A stretch of DNA of 64,000 bases from Streptomyces sp. NBC_00670 (GCF_036226765.1 NZ_CP109017.1:5395001-5459000); one strand, 5' to 3'; positions 24,955 through 34,082 are shown, numbered from the stretch's first letter. Numbers and translations: made by a program. The notes: generated from the sequence alone by a model not told the origin.

Positions 24955-25673
24955 GCCGCCCGGCCTTCCGTCTCCGCGGCGGGCGGCAGGTGGACGGTCT
25001 GCACGCAGCGGCCGTCGAGCAGCGCCACCGAACGGTCGGCGAGCGCCGCCGTCTCGGGCTCGGTCGTGGCGAGGACGACCGTGATGCCGTGCGAGCGGGC
25101 CGCCGTGGTGAGCGTGCGCAGCACATGGGCGCGGTCGGCGCGGTGCAGTGCGGCGGTCGGCTCGTCGGCGAAGAGGACGGTGGGCGCCGCGGCCAGCGCG
25201 CGGGCGATGGCCACCCGCTGCCGTGCGGCCACCGGCAGGGCGCGCGGGCGTTTGCGCGCGTAAGCGCCGATGTCGAGCCGTTCGAGCCATTCGCGGGCGG
25301 TGGTGCGGGCGGCGCGGCGCCCGGTGCCGCGCAGCATCAGCGGCAGGGCGGCGTTCTCCCAGGCGTTGAGCTCGGGGACGAGGTGGGGCTCCGGGTCGAT
25401 CCAGCCGAACCGCTCCCGGCGCAGCCGTTCGCGCCGCATCGGGCGCATCGTGTGCATCGGTTTGCTGTTGAACCAGATCTCGCCGCCCTGCGCCGGCAGC
25501 AGCCCGGACAGGCAGCTCAGCAGGGTCGTCTTGCCGCTGCCGCGCGGGCCGGTGACGGCCAGGATCTCGCCGTCGCGCACGCCGAGCGAGACGCCGTTCA
25601 GGGCCGGCGAGCCGTTGTGCTGGAAGTGCAGGGCGCGCGCCCAGAGCACGTCGTTGTCCGGCGGGGCCACCAT
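24936..25673 (-). CDS. Degenerate ABC transporter ATPase (LolD/MacB-like)
   Basis: ABC-ATPase-fold protein of 245 residues. Walker A is intact (G42-PRGSGKTT50), as is Walker B with D170-E171. Other catalytic elements are lost: the LSGGQ signature reads LPVAA (146-150), the Q-loop glutamine position is P94 (FGWIDPEP), the D-loop Asp is H177 and the H-loop His is T204 (LATTEPET). ATP binding is plausible; normal hydrolysis is not expected. ATG 25673 follows GAGG by 8 nt; a GTG at 25682 is an alternative. It pairs with the overlapping permease. Confidence 0.85.
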   Translation of the reverse strand: MVAPPDNDVLWARALHFQHNGSPALNGVSLGVRDGEILAVTGPRGSGKTTLLSCLSGLLPAQGGEIWFNSKPMHTMRPMRRERLRRERFGWIDPEPHLVPELNAWENAALPLMLRGTGRRAARTTAREWLERLDIGAYARKRPRALPVAARQRVAIARALAAAPTVLFADEPTAALHRADRAHVLRTLTTAARSHGITVVLATTEPETAALADRSVALLDGRCVQTVHLPPAAETEGRAACSLSV

Positions 25674-25747
25674 CGCGTACACCTCGCTTCAGATCCGCTG
25701 TCCCGGCCGCGTCCCGCGGGCGTCTCCCGCTGCCGCGTCCCTCTTCC

Positions 25748-25775
25748 GGACCCCTCCTGGGGGTCCCTCTTCCGG
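25748..25775. repeat. Hairpin and direct repeat upstream of the ABC operon
   Basis: GGACCCC-TCCTG-GGGGTCC (25748-25766) is a 7-bp stem. It is interleaved with a direct repeat GTCCCTCTTCCGG whose copies start at 25737 and 25763. It lies about 75 nt upstream of the ABC ATPase start and could be an operator. Confidence 0.5.
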
Positions 25776-25851
25776 GGGAACGAAGACGGGGCCGATCGGT
25801 CACTGGCACGCTAGGCGGCCCCATGGCGGGAGGCCGGACGGCACACGGCCC

Positions 25852-25885
25852 CGGGTCACCGATTCCCACTCGAACGGGTGACCCG
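25852..25885 (-). terminator. Hairpin after the aminotransferase gene
   Basis: CGGGTCACC (25852-25860) pairs with GGTGACCCG (25877-25885), a 9-bp stem with a 16-nt loop, 67-100 nt beyond the aminotransferase stop on the minus strand. Confidence 0.55.
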
Positions 25886-25951
25886 AGGCCGATGTTGATC
25901 ATTCAGGACGACGATATGCCCGGCGCCGGGGGCGGTGGGGTCGCGCCCCGG

Positions 25952-27325
25952 TCACAGCTTCGTCCACGCCTCCGTCAGCACGCCCCGCAGTATCTGTTCG
26001 ATCTCGTCGAACGTGGACTGGTCGGAGATCAGCGGCGGGGCGAGCTGGACCACCGGGTCGCCGCGGTCGTCGGCGCGGCAGTACAGGCCGTTGTCGTACA
26101 GGGCCTTGGAGAGGAAGCCGTAGAGGATCCGCTCGGTCTCCTCCTCGTCGAAGGTCTCCTTGGTGGCCTTGTCCTTCACCAGTTCGATGCCGTAGAAGAA
26201 GCCGTTGCCGCGGACGTCGCCGACGATCGGCAGGTCGTGCAGCTTCTCCAGGGTGGCGCGGAAGGCGCCCTCGTTGTCCAGGACGTGCTGGTTGAGGCCC
26301 TCGCGCTCGAACAGGTCGAGGTTGGCCAGGCCGACGGCCGCGGAGACCGGGTGGCCGCCGAACGTGTAGCCGTGCAGGAAGGTGTTGTCGCCCTTGTAGA
26401 ACGGCTCGGCCAGGCGGTCGGAGACGAGGCAGGCGCCGATGGGGGAGTAGCCCGAGGTCATGCCCTTGGCGCAGGTGATCATGTCCGGGACGTAGTCGAA
26501 CTTGTCGCAGGCGAACATCGTGCCGAGCCGGCCGAAGGCGCAGATGACCTCGTCGGAGACGAGCAGCACGTCGTACTGGTCGCAGATCTCGCGCACCCGC
26601 CGGAAGTAGCCGGGCGGCGGCGGGAAGCAGCCGCCGGCGTTCTGCACGGGCTCCAGGAAGACGGCGGCGACGGTGTCCGGGCCCTCGAAGAGGATCTGCT
26701 GCTCGATCTGGTCGGCGGCCCAGCGGCCGAACGCCTCGGGGTCGTCGCCGAAGAGCGGGGCACGGTAGATGTTCGTGTTGGGCACCTTGTGCGCGCCCGG
26801 GACGAGCGGCTCGAAGGGGGCCTTCAGGCCGGGCAGGCCGGTGATGGACAGGGCACCCTGCGGGGTGCCGTGGTAGGCCACGGCACGGGATATCACCTTG
26901 TACTTGGTGGGCTTGCCGGTCAGCTTGAAGTACTGCTTGGCCAGCTTCCAGGCGGTCTCCACCGCCTCGCCGCCGCCGGTGGTGAAGAAGACCTTGTTCA
27001 GGTCGCCCGGGGCGTAGTGCGCGAGGCGTTCGGCCAGCTCGACGGCCTTGGGGTGGGCGTAGGACCACACCGGGAAGAACGCCAGCTCCTGCGCCTGCTT
27101 GAACGCGGTCTCGGCGAGTTCGGTGCGGCCGTGCCCCGCCTGGACGACGAACAGGCCCGCGAGGCCGTCGAGGTAGCGCTTGCCCTTGTCGTCGTAGATG
27201 TAGGTGCCCTCGCCGCGCACGATCGTCGGCACGGGGGCGTTCTCGTACGAGGACATGCGGGTGAAGTGCATCCACAGGTGGTCGTACGCGGACTTGCTGA
27301 GGTCCTTGGCGCTGTCGCTGCTCAC
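25952..27325 (-). CDS. Polyamine/omega-amino acid aminotransferase (class III, PLP)
   Basis: Class III PLP-dependent aminotransferase of 457 residues. K287 in CAKGMTSGY is the Schiff-base lysine, and LLVSDEVICAFGRLG provides the Asp that binds the pyridine nitrogen. The sequence resembles putrescine/GABA-pyruvate type enzymes (SpuC group), and the S. coelicolor homologue in this position has been tied to polyamine use. GTG 27325 starts 2 nt after the regulator stop, so the pair forms an operon. It is divergent from an aminobutyraldehyde dehydrogenase, which would oxidise the aldehyde produced. Confidence 0.9.
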   Translation of the reverse strand: MSSDSAKDLSKSAYDHLWMHFTRMSSYENAPVPTIVRGEGTYIYDDKGKRYLDGLAGLFVVQAGHGRTELAETAFKQAQELAFFPVWSYAHPKAVELAERLAHYAPGDLNKVFFTTGGGEAVETAWKLAKQYFKLTGKPTKYKVISRAVAYHGTPQGALSITGLPGLKAPFEPLVPGAHKVPNTNIYRAPLFGDDPEAFGRWAADQIEQQILFEGPDTVAAVFLEPVQNAGGCFPPPPGYFRRVREICDQYDVLLVSDEVICAFGRLGTMFACDKFDYVPDMITCAKGMTSGYSPIGACLVSDRLAEPFYKGDNTFLHGYTFGGHPVSAAVGLANLDLFEREGLNQHVLDNEGAFRATLEKLHDLPIVGDVRGNGFFYGIELVKDKATKETFDEEETERILYGFLSKALYDNGLYCRADDRGDPVVQLAPPLISDQSTFDEIEQILRGVLTEAWTKL

Positions 27326-27327
27326 GG

Positions 27328-27852
27328 CTATCGGGTTCCCCACATGTAGGTCTGCTTCTTGAGCTTGAGGTAGACGAAACTCTCGGTGGAGCGCACGCCG
27401 GGGACGGCCCGGATGCGTTTGTTGATGACCTCCAGGAGGTGGTCGTCGTCCTCGCAGACGATCTCCACCATCAGATCGAAGGACCCGGCGGTCATCACGA
27501 CGTACTCGCACTCGTCCATGGCCGCCAGGGCATCGGCGGCGGACTCCACGTCCCCCTCCACGTTGACGCCGACCATCGCCTGCCGGCGGAACCCCACCGT
27601 GAGCGGGTCCGTCACGGCGACGATCTGCATCACACCCTGGTCGAGGAGCTTCTGCACGCGCTGGCGCACGGCCGCCTCCGACAGGCCGACCGCCTTGCCG
27701 ATCGCGGCGTAGGGCCGCCGGCCGTCCTCCTGGAGCTGCTCGACGATGGCGAGGGAGACGGCGTCCAGATGGGGGATGCCGTTGCCGTTCCGGTGCTCCC
27801 GGGAGGAATCCTTGTGCTCTGCGCTTCGACTGGCCACGGGGTCACTGTGCAC
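27328..27852 (-). CDS. Lrp/AsnC family regulator
   Basis: Feast/famine regulator of 174 residues. The N-terminal helix-turn-helix is AAIGKAVGLSEAAVRQRVQK, followed by the RAM ligand-binding domain (VGVNVEGDVESAADALAAM; FDLMVEIVCEDDDHLLEVI). GTG 27852 is chosen (MHSDPVASRS), though GTG 27837 is possible and no strong ribosome binding site marks either. Located between the aminotransferase and a divergent aldehyde dehydrogenase, it probably controls both in response to an amino acid or amine. Confidence 0.9.
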   Translation of the reverse strand: MHSDPVASRSAEHKDSSREHRNGNGIPHLDAVSLAIVEQLQEDGRRPYAAIGKAVGLSEAAVRQRVQKLLDQGVMQIVAVTDPLTVGFRRQAMVGVNVEGDVESAADALAAMDECEYVVMTAGSFDLMVEIVCEDDDHLLEVINKRIRAVPGVRSTESFVYLKLKKQTYMWGTR

Positions 27853-27947
27853 GACGTCTCGACAGTTCCGCAAGGCGTTCTCGATGAAATTCGTTGTCTG
27901 GGGTGGGCTGAGATGCGGATTTCGCAGATTCGGGGCGAGTGGGGGTG

Positions 27948-27975
27948 TTGAAGTCGCGGCGGCAGCGACTAGGGT
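27948..27975 (+). promoter_or_regulatory. Promoter of the aminobutyraldehyde dehydrogenase gene
   Basis: TTGAAG (27948-27953), a 16-nt spacer and TAGGGT (27970-27975) make a good HrdB-type promoter, 65 nt before GTG 28041. It is in the 188-nt divergent region shared with the Lrp operon. Confidence 0.6.
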
Positions 27976-28040
27976 GGGTGTCTCAGCAATTGGACACGTG
28001 ACACCCACCCGCACGTGCACACCCACCAGGAGGGCCGGCA

Positions 28041-29480
28041 GTGAGCACCGAGCTGCGTCGTCTGCGCAACCACATCGACGGCGAATTCCGCGACGCCGCC
28101 GACGGACGGACCACCGAGGTGGTCAACCCCGTGACCGGTGAGGCGTACGCGACGGCGCCGCTGTCCGGGCAGGCGGACGTCGACGCCGCGATGGCCGCGG
28201 CCGCCGCGGCCTTCCCCGGCTGGCGGGACACGACCCCCGCCGAGCGCCAGAAGGCCCTGCTGAAGATCGCCGACGCGTTCGAGGAGCGCGCCGAGGAGCT
28301 GATCGCCGCCGAGGTGGAGAACACGGGCAAGCCGACCGGGCTGACCCGCACCGAGGAGATCCCGCCGATGGTCGACCAGATCCGCTTCTTCGCGGGTGCG
28401 GCGCGGATGCTGGAGGGCCGCTCGGCCGGCGAGTACATGGAGGGCCTCACCTCGATCGTCCGCCGCGAGCCGATCGGTGTCTGCGCGCAGGTCGCGCCCT
28501 GGAACTACCCGATGATGATGGCCGTCTGGAAGTTCGCCCCCGCGCTCGCGGCCGGCAACACGGTCGTGCTCAAGCCGTCCGACACCACCCCCGCCTCCAC
28601 GGTCCTGATCGCCGACATCATCGGCTCGATCCTGCCCAAGGGCGTCTTCAACGTCATCTGCGGCGACCGTGACACCGGGCGGCTGATGGTCGAGCACCCG
28701 ACCCCGGCGATGGCGTCCATCACCGGCTCCGTGCGGGCCGGCATGTCGGTCGCCGAGTCCGCGTCACGGGACCTCAAGCGGGTCCACCTGGAGCTCGGCG
28801 GCAAGGCGCCCGTCGTCGTCTTCGAGGACACCGACATCCCCAAGGCCGTCGAGGACATCTCGGTCGCCGGGTTCTTCAACGCCGGGCAGGACTGCACCGC
28901 CGCGACGCGTGTCCTCGTCCACGAGTCCATCCACGACGAGTTCGTCGCCGCGCTCGCCAAGACGGCGGCCGAGACGAAGACCGGGCGGCCGGACGACGAG
29001 GACGTGCTGTACGGGCCGCTGAACAACCCCAACCAGCTGAAGCAGGTCTCCGGGTTCGTCGAGCGGCTGCCCGCGCACGCCAAGGTCGAGGCGGGAGGGC
29101 ACCGGGTGGGGGACACGGGGTACTTCTACGCGCCGACCGTCGTCTCCGGGCTGAAGCAGGACGACGAGATCGTCCAGAACGAGGTGTTCGGGCCGGTCAT
29201 CACCGTGCAGGCGTTCCGGGACGAGGACCAGGCGGTGGAGTGGGCGAACGGGGTGGAGTACGCGTTGGCCTCGTCCGTGTGGACGAAGGATCATGGGCGG
29301 GCCATGCGGATGTCGAAGAAGCTGGACTTCGGGTGTGTGTGGATCAATACGCATATTCCGTTGGTGGCGGAGATGCCGCATGGGGGCTTCAAGAAGTCCG
29401 GCTATGGCAAGGATCTGTCGGCGTACGGGTTCGAGGACTACACGCGGGTGAAGCATGTGATGACGTCGTTGGAGGGCTGA
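28041..29480 (+). CDS. Gamma-aminobutyraldehyde dehydrogenase
   Basis: NAD(P)-dependent aldehyde dehydrogenase of 479 residues. E251 (LELGGKAP) is the general base and C285 (FNAGQDCTAATR) the nucleophile. The NAGQDCTA active-site context and VAPWNYP are typical of gamma-aminobutyraldehyde dehydrogenases that turn 4-aminobutanal, from putrescine transamination, into GABA. GTG 28041 has AGGAGG at 28028-28033. It is divergent from the Lrp-aminotransferase operon and ends in a repeat cassette. Confidence 0.9.
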   Translation: MSTELRRLRNHIDGEFRDAADGRTTEVVNPVTGEAYATAPLSGQADVDAAMAAAAAAFPGWRDTTPAERQKALLKIADAFEERAEELIAAEVENTGKPTGLTRTEEIPPMVDQIRFFAGAARMLEGRSAGEYMEGLTSIVRREPIGVCAQVAPWNYPMMMAVWKFAPALAAGNTVVLKPSDTTPASTVLIADIIGSILPKGVFNVICGDRDTGRLMVEHPTPAMASITGSVRAGMSVAESASRDLKRVHLELGGKAPVVVFEDTDIPKAVEDISVAGFFNAGQDCTAATRVLVHESIHDEFVAALAKTAAETKTGRPDDEDVLYGPLNNPNQLKQVSGFVERLPAHAKVEAGGHRVGDTGYFYAPTVVSGLKQDDEIVQNEVFGPVITVQAFRDEDQAVEWANGVEYALASSVWTKDHGRAMRMSKKLDFGCVWINTHIPLVAEMPHGGFKKSGYGKDLSAYGFEDYTRVKHVMTSLEG

Positions 29481-29512
29481 CGGGCTGACGGGTGACGGGG
29501 GGTGGGTGGGGG

Positions 29513-29683
29513 TGTTTTCGCCCCCGCCGCCCCTACCCTCCCCCAAGCTCTCAACTACGTTCGAGCAGGGGGGACCCCCATCGTCCCTTCAAGGGGCTTC
29601 GCCCTTTGGACCCCGGGGGTGGGTTGTCGGGTGCGGGTGGGTGGGGCTTCTCGCGCAGTTCCCCGCGCCCCTTACGGGGCGCG
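29513..29683 (+). repeat. Repeat cassette A-C-B with terminal hairpin
   Basis: Module A (CGCCCCCGCCGCCCCTACCC) starts at 29519, module C (AAGGGGCTTCGCCCTTTGGA) near 29589, and module B (CGCAGTTCCCCGCGCCCC) at 29654-29671. A hairpin CGCGCCCC-TTAC-GGGGCGCG (29664-29683) closes it. It lies between convergent genes and probably doubles as a terminator. Confidence 0.75.
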
Positions 29684-29688
29684 TTCTC

Positions 29689-30842
29689 TTACGCCAGTGC
29701 TGCCAGGGCTATGCGTTGTGCTGTCGGGTTCATGTCCTCGCCCTTCGCGTCCGTGGCGTTGACCGAGTACGTGAGGGTGCGGGTGAGGTTGCGGGTGGCG
29801 GCCACGACCGCGCTGTAGCCGTAGCGGGAGCCGGACTTGAGCCAGTAGACGCGGTCCTCGTGGACGAAGCGCTGGAGGCCGGCGGAGTAGGTGGCGCCGT
29901 CGATGTGCGGCGGGACCGTGAACATCTCCCGCAGTTGCCGGGGCGGCAGGAGGCGGCCCCGGAAGAGGGCGCCGAGCAGGCGTTCCAGGTCGGCGGTGGT
30001 GGAGATCATGTCGCCCGCCGCGAACCGGTCCGCCTGGTTCCAGTCGGTCACGTCGAGCAGTTCCGTGCTGCCGTCGGCGCGCGTGACCGCCTGGTAGCCG
30101 TGGTTGTGCGGGCCCCGGATGCGGGGGTCCGCGCCGGGGAAGTACGTGTGGCGCATCCCGGCCGGGCGCAGGATGCGCCGGGTGGCCTCCTCGGCGTACG
30201 AGCCGCCGGTGACCGCCTCGATCAGCAGCCCCAGTATGTGTAGTTGATGTTCAGGTAGTGCTGTGCGGTGCCCGGGGCGAACTCGGGCTTCCGCGCGGCC
30301 GCGGAGGCCGCCACCTGGCGCGGCGGCAGCGTGTCGAAGCGGTGGGCGTACACCTCCTCGAAGGTGTCCCCGAGCCCTTCCCCCACCGGGATGCCGCTGG
30401 TGTGGTTCAGCAACTGCCGCACGGTGACGTGCCGGTAGCGGTGGCCCAGGAGGTCCGGCAGGTGGTGCCGTGCGGGCGCGTCGAGCTGGACCCGGCGCTC
30501 GGCGGCGAGGTGGAGCACGGTCGCCGCCGTCACCACCTTCGTCACCGAACCGGCGCGGAAGAGGGCGTGCGGGTCGGCCGCGCGCCGGGTGGTGAGGTCG
30601 TGCACGCCCGCGCTGCCGTGCCAGCTGCCGTCGGTGCCGCCGACCCGTACCAGGGCGGCGGTCGCGTCCGCGTCCGGCAGTCCGGTGAGCGCGGCGGCCA
30701 GCGCCTCGGCGTCCGGACCGGTCCGCCCCTCGGTTCCCCGTGCGGAGGCCGTCCGCGGGGAGGCCGCCCGTGCGGGGCCGGCGGCGAGGCCGAGGGTGGC
30801 GAATGTGCCGGTGAGGACGGCGGTACGGCGGGAGACGGGCAT
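29689..30842 (-). pseudogene. Serine hydrolase (beta-lactamase/DD-peptidase class C fold), frameshifted
   Basis: An exported serine hydrolase of the beta-lactamase/D-Ala-D-Ala carboxypeptidase family, split between two minus-strand frames. The first frame (30842 to 30222) has a twin-arginine signal peptide (VSRRTAVLTGTFATLGLAAG), the S-x-x-K motif SVTK, and Y-x-N in HYLNINY, then stops. The second frame resumes with LGLLIEAVTGGSYAEE, carries K-S-G (WLKSGSRYG) and ends at 29689. Joining them restores a normal protein, which indicates one missing base near 30235. All catalytic motifs survive, so this is either a recent inactivation or a sequencing error. Confidence 0.85.
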
Positions 30843-31001
30843 CTGCGCTCCTGGGGCGGCCGGGGAGGGTGGCGTGGTGGCTGACGATCACCATCCTCGG
30901 AGCACGGACGGACCCAGGGATCCTCAGCGGGGAGGGTCCGGACCCGGGGAACGGCACAAGGGTCTCCCCTAGGGGGCGGGGAACGGTAAGTGGCCGTGCT
31001 C

Positions 31002-31697
31002 TCAGGGGAGTTGGCGCAGGGCGTGGAGTGCGTCGACGCGGTTGGTGGTGATCGAGTCGGTGCCGGCGGCGAGGAGGCGGCGCATGGAGCGGGGGGTGTC
31101 GGGGGTCCAGGCGGAGAGCAGGTGGCCGTTCCGGTGGACGTGGGCCGCCAGGTCGCGGGTGATCAGGCCGAAGCGGTAGTTCAGCCAGCGGGGGCGTACC
31201 GCGTCCAGGAGCACCGGGCGCGGCGGGGCGAGGGTGGTCCAGGTCAGCGCGATCTCGGCGGCCGGGTCGGCGGAGCGCACCGCGAGCATCGCGGCGGCGC
31301 CGGCGCAGTAGTACGCGCGCTCCTGCGCCTCGCACTCCTGTACGACGTCCAGAATCCGCCGTACCGAGCGGGGGCCGGGGGCGCCGGGCAGGTCGATCAT
31401 CACCCGGCTGCCGGCCGTCGCCGCGAGCGCCTCGGCGAGCGTCGGCACCCCGCCGGCCGTCAGCTCCCGCACCTCCGCCGCGGAGAGCGAGGCCAGCGGC
31501 CGGTCCTGGCCCCACAGCCGCTTCAGGGTGTCGTCGTGGAGGAGGACGGGGACGCCGTCGCGGGTGAGCCGTACGTCGAACTCCACCGCGTCCGCGCCCC
31601 GTCGGAGCGCGGACCGCAGCGAGTCGAGCGTGTTCTCACGGACGCGGTAGGGGTCGCCGCGATGGGCGACGGCGGTGAAGGTCTGCATGCGGGCCAT
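31002..31697 (-). CDS. Glycerophosphodiester phosphodiesterase
   Basis: GDPD-family TIM-barrel enzyme of 231 residues that hydrolyses glycerophosphodiesters to glycerol-3-phosphate and an alcohol. Conserved metal and catalytic residues appear in AHRGDP, ENTLDSL, VEFDVRLTRDGVPVLLHDD and LSAWTPDTP. No signal peptide is present, so it acts in the cytoplasm. ATG 31697 or ATG 31688 may start it. It lies downstream of the adenosine deaminase gene on the same strand. Confidence 0.9.
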   Translation of the reverse strand: MARMQTFTAVAHRGDPYRVRENTLDSLRSALRRGADAVEFDVRLTRDGVPVLLHDDTLKRLWGQDRPLASLSAAEVRELTAGGVPTLAEALAATAGSRVMIDLPGAPGPRSVRRILDVVQECEAQERAYYCAGAAAMLAVRSADPAAEIALTWTTLAPPRPVLLDAVRPRWLNYRFGLITRDLAAHVHRNGHLLSAWTPDTPRSMRRLLAAGTDSITTNRVDALHALRQLP

Positions 31698-31859
31698 TGT
31701 GACGGGCCGGGGTGCGGCGACCCGTGGTGCCCGGCGGTTCGCGGTGCCCCCTGCGGCCCTGCGCCCGTGTCCGGCCCTGCGCCCGTGTCCGGCCCTGCGC
31801 CCGTGTGCGGCCCTCCGCCCGTCGGACGGCGGGCGGAGGGGGTGGTCGAGGGGGTGCGG

Positions 31860-32933
31860 TCAGAGCGCGGGGCTCCAGGTGGTCAGGTACGTGTCGATCT
31901 CCGCCGTGAGGCGTGCCTTGCCCGCCGGGTCCAGGAAGGACGCCTCCACCGCGTTCTTCGCCAGTGCGGCGATGCCCTGTTCGTCCAGGTTCAGCAGGCG
32001 TGCGGCCACCGCGTACTCCGTGTTCAGGTCGGTGCCGAACATCGGCGGGTCGTCGGAGTTGACGGTCACCAGGACGCCGGCGTCCACGAACGTCCGGATC
32101 GGGTGCTCGTCGAGCGTGGCGACCGCGCGGGTGGCGATGTTCGAGGTCGGGCAGACCTCCAGCGGGATGCGGTGCTCGGCCAGGTGCGCCAGCAGCTCCG
32201 GGTCGCGGGCCGAGCTGGTGCCGTGTCCGATGCGCTCGGCGCGCAGCTCGCGCAGCGCGTCCCAGACCGTCTCCGGGCCGGTGGTCTCGCCGGCGTGCGG
32301 CACGGAGTGCAGGCCGGCCGCGATCGCCCGGTCGAAGTACGGCTTGAACTGCGGCCGCGGCACGCCGATCTCCGGCCCGCCGAGACCGAACGACACCAGC
32401 CCCTCCGGGCGCACCCGGTCGTCCGTGGCCAGCCGCGCCGTCTCCTGCGCCGACTCCAGGCCCGCCTCGCCGGGGATGTCGAAGCACCAGCGCAGTACGG
32501 TGCCGAACTCCGCCTCCGCCGTCTTGCGGGCGTCCTCGATCGCGTCCATGAACGCGCGCTCGTCGATCCCGCGGCGGGTGGAGGAGAACGGGGTGATGGT
32601 CAGCTCGGCGTAGCGGACCTGCTGGCGGGCCAGGTCGCGGGCCACCTCGTACGTCAGCAGCCGGACGTCCTCCGGGGTGCGGATCAGGTCGACGACGGAC
32701 AGGTACACCTCGATGAAGTGCGCGAAGTCCGTGAAGGTGAAGTAGTCGACCAGCGCCTCGGGGTCGGAGGGCACCTTGGAGTCGGGATGGCGGGCGGCCA
32801 GTTCCGAGACGATGCGGGGGGAGGCGGAGCCGACGTGGTGGACGTGCAGTTCGGCCTTGGGGAGGCCGGCGATGAAGGCGGTGTGCGGGTCGCCGGTGCC
32901 GGCGCCGTGCGGCTTGCGAAGGTCGGTGGACAA
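31860..32933 (-). CDS. Adenosine deaminase family protein
   Basis: Zinc-dependent adenosine deaminase-type amidohydrolase of 357 residues. Zinc ligands are in ELHVHH, SVPHAGE and NSDDPP; the catalytic Glu is in HAGE and GHGTS is conserved. The metal box continues as HHVGS where classical adenosine deaminases have HLDGA, so it belongs to a distinct subgroup and another purine-like substrate is possible. The only plausible start is TTG 32933, behind GGGGAGGA with short spacing. Confidence 0.85.
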   Translation of the reverse strand: MSTDLRKPHGAGTGDPHTAFIAGLPKAELHVHHVGSASPRIVSELAARHPDSKVPSDPEALVDYFTFTDFAHFIEVYLSVVDLIRTPEDVRLLTYEVARDLARQQVRYAELTITPFSSTRRGIDERAFMDAIEDARKTAEAEFGTVLRWCFDIPGEAGLESAQETARLATDDRVRPEGLVSFGLGGPEIGVPRPQFKPYFDRAIAAGLHSVPHAGETTGPETVWDALRELRAERIGHGTSSARDPELLAHLAEHRIPLEVCPTSNIATRAVATLDEHPIRTFVDAGVLVTVNSDDPPMFGTDLNTEYAVAARLLNLDEQGIAALAKNAVEASFLDPAGKARLTAEIDTYLTTWSPAL

Positions 32934-33141
32934 GGTTCCTCCCCGGAACGGCGCGCCCTCGGCGGTACGCCGGTCGCGGAAGGCGGCGGGCGGGCGCGGG
33001 GCGCGGGTGATCGGCTGATCGATGACTCGGGGGTCATCGTAAGCGGGGGTGGGGGAGGGCGGAGGAGGGTGGGGGTGCGGGGCCGGGGGGCCGGGTGCCT
33101 TGGCCGTAGCATGACGGAACGCTCAACAGAGGGGACCCAGC

Positions 33142-34074
33142 ATGTCCGACGACGCGCGGGCGTCGCACGCGCCCGAGAACGCCGACGCCCCGGATCCGTG
33201 GGCGCCGCCGGACTCCGCCGGGTCTCCTGCGCCGGGGGCGCACACGTGGGCGTCGCCGGCGGGTGTGCCGGGTGGTGCGGGGGGCGACGTTCAGGACGCC
33301 GTGATACCCGGGTCCAGCGTGCCGGCGGCTCCGCAGGACACGGTGATCGCGGTGCCGGGGGACGCGGGGGCGCCCACGTTGCCCGGGGGTGCGGGGGCGG
33401 GGGGTTCCGTGCACGAGCAGGCGACGGTGGCGGGGGTGCCGGCGGTGCCGGTGCCTGCCCCGGCTCCTGGGGCGTTCGGCTCTCCGGGGGCTCCGGGTTC
33501 CGTGCCGCCGCCGGGGGGCCCTGCTCCCGTTGCGGCCTCCGTCGGTTTTCCGGGGTATCCGGGGGGCTCGTACGGGGGTGCCGGGGGTGGGGCTGTTCCG
33601 CCGCCGCCGATCGGGCCCGAGGGGCCGGGGCAGGTGCCGTACGGGTATCCGCCGTATCCGGTCGCGGGCGGGAGTTACGGGGGCGCGGGCTACGGGGTGC
33701 CGCAGGGCGGGCCCGGTGGGTACCCGTGGGGTGCGATGCCGCTCGGCCCGCAGAACGGCCTGAGCACCGCGTCCCTCGTGCTCGGCATCATCTCCCTGGT
33801 GATCTTCTGTCTGTGGCCGGTCGCGATCATCCTGGGGGTGCTTGCGGTGATCCTCGGGTTCGTGGGGCGGCGGCGGGCCAAGCGGGGGGAGTCGACGAAT
33901 CCGGGGCAGGCGTTGGCGGGGATCATCTGCGGGGCGGTGGGGGTGGTGCTGGGGGTGACGCTGGTGGTGCTGCTCTTCACGGCGTGGGACGGTTCGGACT
34001 CGGACTCGGACGAGGATCCGTGGCCGACGGATGACGGGTACAGCACGTCGCTGACGGTTTCCGCGGTGCGGTGA
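33142..34074 (+). CDS. DUF4190 membrane protein with Pro/Gly-rich N-terminus
   Basis: Membrane protein of 310 residues. The first ~200 residues are Pro/Gly/Ala/Tyr-rich and low in complexity (YGYPPYPVAGGSYGG). A DUF4190 module with two helices follows (LGIISLVIFCLWPVAIILG; then ICGAVGVVLGVTLVVLLF), linked by a basic loop with RRRAKRG. A short acidic C-terminal tail ends the protein. Function is unknown. ATG 33142 follows GAGGGG. It is divergent from the adenosine deaminase gene. Confidence 0.85.
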   Translation: MSDDARASHAPENADAPDPWAPPDSAGSPAPGAHTWASPAGVPGGAGGDVQDAVIPGSSVPAAPQDTVIAVPGDAGAPTLPGGAGAGGSVHEQATVAGVPAVPVPAPAPGAFGSPGAPGSVPPPGGPAPVAASVGFPGYPGGSYGGAGGGAVPPPPIGPEGPGQVPYGYPPYPVAGGSYGGAGYGVPQGGPGGYPWGAMPLGPQNGLSTASLVLGIISLVIFCLWPVAIILGVLAVILGFVGRRRAKRGESTNPGQALAGIICGAVGVVLGVTLVVLLFTAWDGSDSDSDEDPWPTDDGYSTSLTVSAVR

Positions 34075-34082
34075 CCGGGGGC

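Noticed and set aside
25852..25890. tRNA-like T-arm sequence (GTTCGAGT on the minus strand) near an inverted repeat
   Set aside because: The T-stem does not pair, and no anticodon arm, D-arm or acceptor stem is found; the hairpin is better read as a terminator.
30990..34034. Very long plus-strand open frame over the GDPD and adenosine deaminase genes
   Set aside because: It is antisense to two well-supported enzymes; such frames are common in GC-rich DNA because stop codons are rare, and the translation matches nothing.
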